Below, piece by piece: positions 1-9,428 of a stretch of 64,000 nt of DNA; within the stretch, counting starts at the first letter, position 1, and the number at the start of each line of letters is the position of its first letter. The notes under the pieces were generated by a model, which was given only the letters and a program-made list of their open reading frames with translations, did not search any database and had not been told where the DNA came from. The stretch is from Struthidea cinerea (Eukaryota > Chordata > Aves > Passeriformes > Corcoracidae). Made by a program: the position numbers and the translations under genes. Location of the stretch: NCBI GenBank assembly GCA_013397865.1, contig VZTI01005310.1, positions 1,225,394 through 1,289,393 on the forward strand, written 5' to 3'.

Positions 1-30
1 GAAGGAGGGGAAGGCCCTTGAGTAGCCAAA

Positions 31-116
31 CAGGCCCGTTCATAACTCTTTGCTCTTGACAATTCCGTGTTCCCAGGCCCGTTCATAACTCTTTGTTATT
101 GATAATTCGACGTTCC
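31..116. repeat. Two-copy 43-bp tandem duplication
   Basis: Two adjacent copies begin with CAGGCCCGTTCATAACTCTT at 31 and 74 and differ at a few positions in their second halves. The period is 43 bp. They lie at what would be the 3' side of the minus-strand LTR-like element to the right, so they may belong to its 3' end or to the adjoining proviral remnant. No coding signal is seen here. Confidence 0.8.
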
Positions 117-396
117 TGGGGTACTCAGGGGCTGGATGCTGCCCATGCTCAACTCACAAAGAGCTCATTTCCTCAGGGCTGTGAGCATTTGTAGGTGTGA
201 ACATTCCAGAACAGGCTCCTGCTTTGTCTTTGGCACATCCAAGTGCTCTGTAAGAGTCTGGAATTCCAATTTCTCCAGGACAATTGGGATAACATTTCTT
301 AGCCTGTCACATCCTGACACTGTTCGGGCTGCCCGAGGTCGCACAGCGTCCAGCTGCAGACGTCCTTGGTGTCAGCAGGCAGGGGTCGGCTGCGGC

Positions 397-815
397 CAGC
401 AGGGAAAGCTGTCAGCTGCAGGGAAAGCTGTCACCTGCAGCCTGCAGGGAAAGCTGTCACCTGCAGGGAAAGCTGGCTCCTGCAGCCTGCAGGGAAAGCT
501 GTCACCTGCAGGGAAAGCTGTCGGCTGCAGGGAAAGCCGGCTCCTGCAGGGAAAGCTGTCACCTGCAGCCTGTAGGGAAAGCTGGCTCCTGCAGCCTGCA
601 GGGAAAGCTGGGTGCTGCAGGGAAAGCTGCCACCTGCAGCCTGCAGGGAAAGCTGGGTGCTGCAGGGAAAGCTGCCACCTGCAGCCTGCAGGGAAAGCTG
701 GGTGCTGCAGGGAAAGCTGCCACCTGCAGCCTGCAGGGAAAGCTGGGTGCTGCAGGGAAAGCTGCCACCTGCAGCCTGCAGGGAAAGCTGGCTCCTGCAG
801 CCTGCAGGGAAAGCT
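397..815. repeat. Two-level minisatellite (19-bp monomer, 45-bp higher-order unit)
   Basis: Nineteen copies of GGGAAAGC occur here. The basic monomer is 19 bp (CTGCAGGGAAAGCTG plus four variable bases), and a 7-bp spacer CTGCAGC is interspersed. From 601 to 780 the pattern becomes regular: two monomers plus one spacer make a 45-bp unit repeated four times without change (starts at 601, 646, 691, 736). Before 600 the monomers and spacers are irregular. CTGCAG palindromes sit at most unit junctions. Because 45 is a multiple of three and the unit lacks stops in several frames, it creates long overlapping open frames on both strands (for example 136-945 plus and 372-980 minus). I do not consider these coding. 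Confidence 0.95.
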
Positions 816-957
816 CCTTCGCAAGGAGCCAAACAAAGATGACGTAAAACCATCGGCAGAGGCAAAGGATGAGAGAGGAACCTTTGTGCAGGTTCCAGCT
901 GGTTTGCTGCAGATAGAGCATCCCGAGACAAAGGCCAGGGAGTGAGAGAGACCAGAG

Positions 958-1080
958 TGTTTTATACGGGGGTGGAACAAAGGGAAACAACCAATGGGGA
1001 TTGACTGAGGAGGAGGAATAACAGGAGAATATCCAATAGGGATAACTTAGGGGAGGGAATTACATGAGTAGACCAATGGG
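958..1080 (-). promoter_or_regulatory. Promoter region of the family A LTR (TATA and three CCAAT-type boxes)
   Basis: On the minus strand a GTATAAAA motif (plus 960-967) lies 24 bases downstream of the nearest ATTGG (plus 991-995), with two more ATTGG motifs at 1032 and 1073. This is the usual spacing for a retroviral U3 promoter. The same arrangement is seen at 33590-33730 on the opposite strand. Activity is not shown by sequence alone. Confidence 0.5.
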
Positions 1081-1368
1081 GCACCGAAGAAGGGAGAACT
1101 TTCCAGAGGTAATACATAAGCAACTGGGGGAAATACATAAACATGAGCTTATACATAAAACTGGGTGGAGAATTCCTACACCAATAAACTTAAAACTTGT
1201 AAACTAAGACCCACTGGGAACGTGGGAATTCGCCGCAACCGTGGGCTGAGAATCAGACCTCTGTGTTCTGGAGGCCTGTCCGCCAGTCCTCTGACGCTCT
1301 GCTGCAGTGGCCACAGCCACACGCACTGCAACAACGTCCCAGCCTGCTTTATCCTCGGCAGTGCTTTT

Positions 1369-2146
1369 CAGCTTCTGCTCTCAACAAATCACTTGAGGTC
1401 ATTGATACGGATGCTTTGAGCAATTTTCTGGGGATTCTGTTGTTTTCAGTGCCTTTTTATATTTTTTTCAGGCTGCTTCATCTCACTGGGTGAGAAACAG
1501 GTGGAAAACTCTTGGTGGCAGCTCATTCCATAGTTCCAGTGTGGATCTGGATCACCCCACCGGTGTGGGCATCCCCAGCTGGGTTAAAACGCTGGTCCCT
1601 GCCCTGAGGCCTTGGTTTGTGTTCTTGACTTCTCGCTGTGAGTTACTCGCGTATTGGATGAGTTACTAGGAGTAGCAGTGAAGGTGGCGATGTGTAGTAG
1701 AGCCACAGCAGGATTCCCCTCCCACGGGAGATGCTGTGAGTGTTGCTGTGTTTACTCTGGGGACTCTGTTCCTACAAGTGACAACTCCTCATGATCCTGA
1801 CCAGGGAAGCCAGCAAATCCTCCTGAAAATGAGAGGAAACTCAAATCCTCAAGAGTGCAAAGCCTGGCTGCTTCCAGAAACTCTTTGTTTTATGAAAATC
1901 CAGTTCCTTCATTCCCAGAGCAGTGTAAGTGTCGTGCTGGTCCTTGGCTGAGGGGGAATTTCAGAGGGAGCAAGTGCAAAGCCACAATCTGAAATTCAGC
2001 CCTTTTTCATGGTTATTTTGGGCAGCCACATTGGGATTTTTTTGAAGTCTGTTCTCCATTTTTTCTTGTTCCAGGAGGAAGAGGATGAGTACTGGGGAAT
2101 GTTAAAAAGATCCGTTCATTCTTCCCAGTGAATTTATGTTGAACTA
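1369..2146. other. Unique noncoding stretch
   Basis: This stretch has mixed composition with no repeat family I recognise and no open frame above about 75 codons outside the LTR edge. I see nothing beyond ordinary unique sequence. Confidence 0.6.
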
Positions 2147-2336
2147 CGGAATCCTGGAATGGTTTGGGTTGGAAAAGCCCTTAAATCCCATCCAGTGCCC
2201 CCCCTGCCATGGCAGGGACACCTCCCACTGTCCCAGGCTGCTCCAAGCCCCGTCCAGCCTGGCCTTGAGCACTTCCAGGGATCCAGGGGCAGCCACAGCT
2301 GCTCTGGGAATTCCATCCCAGCCCCTCCCCACCCAG
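2147..2336 (-). mobile_element. CR1 LINE 3' fragment
   Basis: On the minus strand this is the avian CR1 3' end: CAGAGCAGCTGTGGCTGCCC, a GGAGGTGTCCCTGCCATGG core, then TTTCCAACCCAAACCATTCC at the 3' terminus. It is 5'-truncated to about 190 bp, contains no reverse-transcriptase sequence and cannot move. Its 5' part includes a C-rich strand (2317-2334) whose complement is a G-quadruplex-type motif. CR1 makes no constant target-site duplication, so none is expected. Confidence 0.93.
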
Positions 2337-4800
2337 TAACTTTCTCCAGAGAATAAAGCAGGAGCCACAATCTGAACTCCTCTGGAATGTGGCCAGGATG
2401 TCAGTGATCCAGGGAGGCCAACCCAGTGAATGCTGATTTTCCACTTGTGTTGAATGAACACAAAATCCTCACAGCTGTCAGCTCCCATGATGGTAAAAAT
2501 CAAATCAAACAGGTCCTTCCTGACACTCCTGAAAAGAAAATAAACAAAATTTCCAGTGTTGCTCAGCTGCCCCCTCTTAACGGGGTAAAGCTGCTCTTAA
2601 CAGCTCCACCCCACCTCTTTTGCATCTCACTTTTGTCCAGCTGGGCTTTATTTTTTTATTTAATTTGCAATCATCTGGTGCAAGTCTGCACGAACATCCC
2701 AGCTAGACTCTATTTAATATGCACCAGAATTATTGTATTTGATATATATCAACTTTAAATCTGTTTCCACACAACCTTGAATGCCTTTCTGGCTGTATAT
2801 CACTTCATCAGGCCAGCTTAACTAGAGCTTCTTTTTCATTTTTTATTGCCCCCATAAAATCTAGGAATGGAACACTTTGATTTTTCTAGCAGTAATTTTT
2901 ATTACTTTTCGCCTTTTTTTTAAGTACTTGTCAGTGAGATGCAGTACTTTGCACAGAGTATATTTTCCAGCTCTGCATTATATTTTTATTTCAATTTATT
3001 TTAGCCGGAACGTCCAGCATACATCTAAATAATACCTATGGTGGTTCAAACGAGTGGATTATGAATGTAATCGGGGGGATATAAAGGGGGCTCTCCCCCA
3101 GGATTGGTGGATTTTAGCTCCCTGCTCCAGCCCTAGATACTTTCAAGTAAGTCCTGCAAGGATAACTCATGTTGCAGTTTTAATGTTGCCCATAAAACCC
3201 TATTGCAACACAGGAGGGGAAAATGAATTTATTGCCATTTTTATGGTTTTACTTTACTTTTTAGGTTTTTCGAGATTTTTCCCCCGAGTGTGTTATTGCA
3301 CTGCATTTTATTTTTTCCCCCCTAAGAACACAGAAATTGCCATATTAGCCCAGGCCACTGATCTGCCCAGCCAGAGAATCTTTCCAAGCAGGAATGGAAA
3401 GGCCTGTGACAGAATACAGACTTATTTCTCTATAAAAGGGTTCTTGACCTATACATAAAAATACTCGGCAAGTCCTATTCCATACAAGACACAGCAGCAT
3501 TCTCAGCACAATTCAGGTATTTCCTGCATTTTTGTGTTTCTGTGGCATTCCTTGACTTGCTCTGATGATGTCAGGCCATGTTTCCAACAGGAATTTTTTT
3601 ACATTGGTGGAAATTCTGATTTTCTAGAAGTGTGGGAGGGAGGAGCACAAAGGGAAAAAGAATTTGCTCTTCAGTTGTTTGAAATTTTGTATGTTACAAT
3701 TAATGTTCATTTTAGAACATTTTTGTGCTGTTTCTATTATTAACACTGAGCACCAACCTCTGTAACATGAGTTTAGTGTTTCTCCTAGAAAATAAAGTGG
3801 GAGCAGGCATGTCTGAGCACAGTTCCTCATCTCTATAACTTGTTATCCTCATTCTGCCTAATTAATATGAATAATACATTTTTAAATAATACCTCTACTA
3901 ATGGAACGTGAGGGGAGCAGAGGAGCACTTCTCTAATTAGGGCTTGCGAATGACACTGGAAAAGGTTCTGGGTTCAATCACCTCCCCTTGCTGAGGGGTG
4001 AATTAGCATAGATTTAATGCCAGTGATAATTTCATGCCGTGGGGAGATCAGGAGTTTAATGCACCTGGCAGCCGAACAGGGATTTTCTCCCTGTGACAGC
4101 CCAGAACAAACCCCTGTCATCCTTTCCCTTCAGCTCTCCCACCCACCCAGGCTCCGGCTCAAGGAAAGGCCAAGGAAAGCAGGAGTGTGCTGAGCCCCTC
4201 TGGCTCAGTGAGGCGCTGCCCTGGCACGTTTGTGCTTCAATTCATTCAAAAGATGAATAAAAGCTGCACTGGAGGGCCAAGTTTGCATTTCCATCACCTG
4301 GGCGCTGCAGGGGGCTCCATCACAGCGCAGGGTATTTCTCCATTTATTTCTCCAGCCACCTTCTACAGCAAAAATAAAGGCGAAACAAGAGAAACCGGGC
4401 CACTTGTGATTTTGGTGTTTTACTTTGATGATACTGGGGTCACCACATCAGAGCTGGACCGCGGCCTGGCACCTCCAACACAGAGATTATTGAATGTCAG
4501 GGAGAATGGGCCAGGATGTGTTAAGGCAGCCTTTGAAGGGAAGGCATTTGCAGGGTCAGTCCCAGGTTTTAGTGACTGCAGGAAGCCCAGGGACTGGGCA
4601 GCGTCCCTTGGGAGCACAGTTTCGCGGGCAGGCTCTTTGTGAGCTCTTCATGTGCCCGTGAAGCCTCGGCAGTGCCTGGAGGGTCACAATGTCCCTGTCA
4701 CTCAGGTGTGTGAAACGCCAGGCGCTGCTGGGCCAGCTCAGCGCCCAGTTTAATGACATTACGGGAGAATCTCTGCTCAAGCCTAAAGTTAGCTTTGATC
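2337..4800. other. Unique A/T-rich noncoding stretch
   Basis: The part from 2700 to 3030 is T-rich and low in complexity. A short G5/C5 hairpin lies at 3086-3099, next to a TATAAAGG at 3080. From 3840 to 4070 there are several TAAT/ATTA cores (TAATTAG at 3935, AATTAGC near 4002), as in many homeodomain-bound or conserved elements, but conservation cannot be judged here. Open frames of 134 codons at 3054-3458 and 151 codons at 4187-4642 have no recognisable domain and are probably chance. Confidence 0.5.
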
Positions 4801-5109
4801 CTAACTGCGGGAGCTCAGGACCTCTGTACACCGAATCAGTGTGATTTCGCAGAAGCCATTTATTGTTTGCATTACACCATACTTACGCATTTTTGCAGAG
4901 CTGCTGACGCGATCACGCACTACCCAGTTGGTCCCTCTGTCTCGTCCACACGTTCTGCATGCACCTTTCGGAGAACTTGATTGGTCCCAGTCTGGGGATG
5001 CTGGAAAGCTTTGGTAGAAAAATCTTTCAGCTTTCTGCAGCGTTCTGGGAGAACTTTGCAGTTCTCACAGAGGCTGTGAAAACACGACTATGGGTTTTGT
5101 AAACTAACT
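4801..5109 (-). mobile_element. Solo LTR E (ERVK-like) with 6-bp flanking direct repeat
   Basis: Read on the minus strand, this has a CCAAT motif (GGACCAATCAAG, plus 4977-4988), then a poly(A) signal CAATAAATGG followed by CTTCTGCGAAATCACAC (plus about 4842-4866), and a 3' end reading GAGCTCCCGCA. That R/U5 pattern resembles avian ERVK-type LTRs as I know them. The hexamer CTAACT occurs at 4801-4806 and again at 5104-5109, bracketing an element of about 297 bp, as a target-site duplication would. The expected TG at the sense 5' end is not intact (it reads TTTACAAAAC), so the exact edge is uncertain by a few bases. No internal proviral genes are present. Confidence 0.6.
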
Positions 5110-5390
5110 CCTTATCTTGCACCTGGGTTTGTTATGCAGGATTGTTGTGGTTCTGGCTTTCTGATATTTTAAAATAAGTGTCTTAGAGCTTGACCAATCC
5201 CCTCAAGGGGTGGATGGCCGAGCACCCAACTGTCTTATGCCATTCAACACACTCTTTGCGAACCCCGTTATAAAAGATAAATTAATTAATTAATAAAGAT
5301 CAGAACTGCTTCCCTTCTAAACTTGTTGTGCCATTCCTCGTCGTTAGTGCCGCTCCCAGCGACACCAGTCCAGGATGGTTCAGTCCTTCT
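5110..5390 (+). mobile_element. Family B LTR-like element, copy 1
   Basis: This segment aligns with 48385-48705 on the same strand. Shared blocks include TTGCACC near the start, GATTGTTGTGGTTCTGGC against GATTGTTATGGCTTCGAC, an almost identical stretch from 5188 (GCTTGACCAATCCCCTCAAG and the following GGGGTGGATGGCCGAG), and ACACACTCTTTGCG. It has a CCAAT at 5193, a TATAAAAG at 5269 and an AATAAA at 5292. That order (CCAAT, TATA, poly(A) signal) is the order of an LTR. LTR E lies at its left edge and may have inserted into it. No retroviral genes adjoin it. The family name is not assigned. Confidence 0.68.
5193..5297 (+). promoter_or_regulatory. CCAAT, TATA and AATAAA signals of family B LTR copy 1
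   Basis: CCAAT at 5193-5197, TATAAAAG at 5269-5276 and AATAAA at 5292-5297 are on the plus strand, in the order expected of U3 and R. The second copy keeps the CCAAT (48489) and has a degraded TATATA (48564), which supports these as inherited LTR signals rather than chance motifs. Confidence 0.5.
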
Positions 5391-7817
5391 TCATCTACTT
5401 TCTTGCTGCCTTGTTATTCCATTTTCTAACATCTTCTCTCCCAATTTAGCACTGCTTGCATTTCAGTAGCCTTGACGAATTCCTGAGGGCTCTGATAAGG
5501 GTAACTGAAGATAACTTGGCTGGGGCACACTGTCAGAACTCGAGTGCATTACAACACCTAGCGAGTGTTGGACCAGATTTAAACCGAGGCATGAACAAGG
5601 ACTCACAGTCCTGTGGTGTTCAGTGCTCTGGGTGTGGCTTTGTCCTAAACCAGTGTTCCCAGTTGTGCCAGCATTTCCAAAAATCCAGCACTGCCTCACC
5701 TTGCCAAGCTGAGCAGGGGCACCTGGCCATGTTTCCATTTGGATTTTCCTGAAATGAGGATAAATTTGTTGGTTGGACCCAACTGCTGCTTGTGCTCAGG
5801 GTTCATCAGGAGTCTCGTGTTGTCTGTAAAAAACCACTGTGTCATCTAAATATTAATTTCAGGAAAGAAAACATTCTCACATGAAGCAATGTCAGAGTTT
5901 TTGATTTCTGTGATTTAGAAGAATGCGATAAGGAAAGAAATTGGTGTAATTCTTTTCATGGAAGTTTGCAATTTTGTTAAAACAGTTAAAGTTGTTAATT
6001 TGTGAGTAATTCAGAGCTGCAAACCAGATTTACGTGTGTTTGACAACACACACCTGAGCTCTCAATGGTGAGGGTGCTGTGGGTTGTTTGTCTTGGAAAG
6101 ACATTTTTTGGTCATAATTTTTACTATGTACATATGTTTTTACAGGAAATTTTGTCTGTTTCTGCTATTCTCAAGGAAAACTCCCACCAGCACTCCCCAG
6201 CCAGGCAGGATCTGTGTTTGACTCAGATTTTAGACCCCCTGAGGAAGATTTGCTCTGCAGGTCCAGTCTCAGCTGAGTTATTAAACCAGCAAAAGCCACC
6301 CCTAAGTGCCATTTTTACACAATTGTCCAATATTTCCCCTCAATTATTGTCACTGCTAATTCGATCCATTTCTTTCCTGACCTTATATTCTCATCCTCAG
6401 AAGAGTCTCTTGACAGCAGGTTTTCTGTTTTATGGAAATTGATTACTTTTTATCTGAAAAGTTAAAGAGAGATTTAACCTCACCCCTGTCATCTCCCAGA
6501 CTGAACATGGAGTTTTTCCTCCAAATTTAGCACTCAAATAACACCAAAACTCCACATTTTTTAGGAGCTTTGGGGCAGCCGGTCCTTTAAGAGTAGTGTG
6601 TGGGGTTTTTAGTCTCTTAAGAACTGTGCTTGTGTTTCTACAGAGTATCTTAGACCTTTAACATCTGAGATTTTATGTTGGGACTTTCCATATTTTACTT
6701 AACCTTGTTCAAAGCTACTGCTTGACCTCAAATGTTAATTAATGTAATTAATGTAATTTCTCTGTGTTCCTCGTAAGTTATAACCTCATGATAACGCTGA
6801 CCAGGCAGAGAAGAAGGTGTGTAAGAATGGTTTGGGTTTATTGAAGTTAATTCTAGAACTGGTTCTTGTTAACGAATAGCAAATTTGCATCACCCAAATA
6901 CAGAGTGCAGCAGGATTAAGACTTGCAAAGCACAATGAGCACCCGAGTCCGTGAGACCAGAGCACCAAAGTCCCAATGTTTGGATAGTGGAGGCTCAGTT
7001 TGTTGGTGATAATCTGTGAAATAACAGTTAAACCTCAGCGGGTTTAACTGATTCCAGCTCTTTTAATCGGAGTAAAAAGCAGGTGGAGGAAGGGGGGCTC
7101 TCCAAAGCTCACCGGCAAGCTGTGAATGAATTCCTTCACAGAGAGGGGTGCACAGAGACTTCTGCAGGCACAATAAAGCCTGATCCCCCCAAGTTTTAAT
7201 AAAATGCTGTCTTTTAATAAAGCATTGAAGAATAAAGGCCTGTGGGGAGGTGCCTGGGAGCTGCCGTGAGCTCCCAGCTCAGGAGCAGCACGGAAGCCAG
7301 GCCTTGATTAAAACATCAGACTTCAGATGTTCCTCAGTGCTTGTTTATCCTCATTCCTAAGTATCAAAAGAGCCTGTTCACACAAGGATTTGTTTGTTTA
7401 CAAGGATAATTCTTGTTAACTGACAGTTTAAAAAGAATTACAGAGGCCTCCAACATTGATAGGCTGGTATTAAGGAGAGTATTAAATGCTGGCCTTGGAC
7501 TCAGTTAAAGGGTTCTTTTTCCCCTCCCTCCTATCCAGCAGTCTGGAGGAGGGATGGAAATTTAATAATCCAGAGCTGATAATCATTATATAATCAGATG
7601 GGTGATGGAAATAACATTTCCACTGAAAAGGAGTGATTTAGGGGATGGCTGCAGAGGTCCCAGGGAGATTTCCTATGGATGTTCCCAGCACAGCAGTGTT
7701 GGCACAATTCTCCTCTGGACTTTATGTTCAGCACCCAAAATCATTGACAGAAGCTCTTCCATGCACCTAAAATAAAGTGGAGTAAGGGACAACTTCAGCT
7801 GGAAGGATCTTTAATGC
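5391..7817. other. Unique noncoding stretch
   Basis: No gene is recognised. A 9-bp direct repeat (TAATGTAAT type) lies at 6738-6758. Four AATAAA hexamers fall within 65 bp at 7172, 7198, 7216 and 7231 on the plus strand. They could be a degraded poly(A) region of an old retroelement or an A/T-rich coincidence. The open frame at 6065-6442 (125 codons) shows no domain. Confidence 0.5.
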
Positions 7818-7972
7818 CCCCGGATCCCTGGGAGTGTCCAAGGCCAGGTTGGACAGGGCTTGGAGCTCCCTGGGACAGTGGGAGGTGTCCCTGCCCGTGG
7901 CAGGGAGGTGGAACTGGATGGGCTTTAAGGTCCCTCTCAACCCAAACCACTCCAGGATTCCCTGATTCTGTG
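7818..7972 (+). mobile_element. CR1 LINE 3' fragment
   Basis: The plus strand carries the CR1 3' end from GGATCCCTGGGAGTGTCC through GGGAGGTGTCCCTGCC to CAACCCAAACCACTCCAGG and a terminal GATTCCCTGATTCTGTG octamer tail. It is 5'-truncated to about 155 bp and noncoding. Confidence 0.92.
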
Positions 7973-9336
7973 CTTTTATGATTTAAAACAGTCCTGGCAG
8001 AAACAAAATCTCCTGTGAAAGGAAGAAAAAGAGCCTCATTAACAACGTGACTGAAGTCAGAGCGAAACAGAAGGCAGCACAGTGAGGTGGGAAACCGGGA
8101 GAAAATCACTGGATCCAGGGGATCTGGGGGGAATAAAGGCAGCTCCTGTCAGAGAATCCAGAGAATTCAGCCTTGACAGCAGCACTGGTCATGGAAGAGC
8201 AGCTAAATGGGAAAATTACTTGTGTAATGTTAAAAAACCACTTAAAAATGGTTTAATGGTTCCTCTGGATCAGGTGGGTATTTTGGGTTTCATTTTTGAT
8301 GGAACAGTTTTTCAGGGAAGCTTTTTGCTACTGAAGTACCTCAGATTATGTTAGTGCCATTTTTTCAACCTGAAATTGAAATTCAAACCCTTCCATGTCA
8401 ACTCTGATCCATATTTCAGTACAACAGGATTTATCAAGATAAAGAAACGNCTGCTATTGCCACCCTGATCAGCAGGGTGTCAGGTTGTATCCTGACTCTG
8501 TCAGTTTAACCCACTGGTTTTTTTCTGCCTTTACTTTTTTTAATCATTATTATTATTTCCCTATTAAATTGTTATTCTGACTTGGTGCCTCCCACTGGTT
8601 TGTTTTCAAACTAGAACAGAAACGGAAACATTTCCAGAGGATTTTCTGATGTGAGTTCTGAACTACGCTAATTTTTTTTTGCCCAGCATTATTTTCAACT
8701 TCCAGCATTTTGTCCTTTGCTGAGGATGAAAATCCCTTTTGACACGAGTGGAAATGGAAATCGTATCTGACCGTCGCTGCCAAGGATCTGGCTGTGGCAC
8801 CTCCCTGCTGCCATGCAGCTGCTTGAAAAGGTCACTTTGGAGACTTCATCTGTGATGGAACAGCATGTGAAGGAGGATTCCTCAGGGCAGCCCGTGACAT
8901 TCATGGGCTGGAGTTGGGGGGGTCCTTACTTGGCTTTATTTTAGCTATAAAGGACAGCAAAGTGCCCCTTAAAGCAACTTCTTCAGTAAGTGGGGGTTTA
9001 GCCTACACAAAACAAGAGGGGGAAATGCTTGCTGAGGATTGCTAGGGAATTTGCACGATTTTCATGAAAAATGAGTAAGGGACGTTTGCGGATCAGGGAA
9101 TACATTTGGAAATACCAGATTTTGCTCTGTGTTCCCCTCGGCTACGCAGGGCTATCACAAATTCCAATATTTTCTGTTCACACAGGCCCTGCCTGTGCAA
9201 TTTTTCCTGTTTGAGGAACAGCTTTAGGAAATTCCAGATCTTAGTTTTATTTCCATGTAGTGAGAGGTCTCCTCCCCCTACATAGCCAGTCCAAAACCTG
9301 GATTTTTCAAGACAAACCATTTACAACAGATTTTTT
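7973..9336. other. Unique noncoding stretch with one N
   Basis: A single undetermined base is at 8450; I see no duplicated sequence on its two sides. The rest is unique A/T-rich sequence with no recognised repeat and no open frame longer than about 90 codons. Confidence 0.55.
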
Positions 9337-9428
9337 CCCTATTTCTGTAATTTTATTTCCTATTTCTCTAATTTCTTTTCCTATCTCTATATTTTTTTCC
9401 CTCTTTCTATAATTTTTTTCCTATTTAA
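9337..9428. repeat. T/C-rich tandem repeat, period about 21 bp
   Basis: Five imperfect copies of a CCTATTTCT-type motif followed by a T-rich run start near 9338, 9359, 9380, 9399 and 9420. The strand is pyrimidine-rich. This is a low-complexity minisatellite with no coding role evident. Confidence 0.7.

Larger units (their letters stand above)
100..1368 (-). mobile_element. Family A LTR-like element (endogenous retrovirus, probable solo LTR)
   Basis: Read on the minus strand, this piece has the order of an LTR: a T-rich 5' part, three ATTGG (inverted CCAAT) motifs (plus-strand ccaat at 991, 1032 and 1073), a TATA-like GTATAAAA (plus-strand 960-967), then a leader that runs into a minisatellite and a unique 3' part. 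It aligns by eye with the plus-strand element at 33330-34260 through most of its length. One stretch of about 26 bp is identical (1308-1333 here, 33361-33386 there), and the A/T-rich block before the CCAAT motifs and the block after the minisatellite also correspond. No gag, pol or env open frame is next to it, so it is most simply a solo LTR. The boundaries are approximate because I could not define the TG and CA ends or a target-site duplication. The family name is not assigned; ERVL-like is a guess. Confidence 0.7.

Noticed and set aside
136..945. 269-codon open frame with repeated Ala/Gly/Lys/Cys-type motifs, plus four overlapping frames on both strands
   Set aside because: The frame exists because the 45-bp repeat unit is a multiple of three and has no stops in several registers. 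Both strands are open, and the repeat lies in an LTR.
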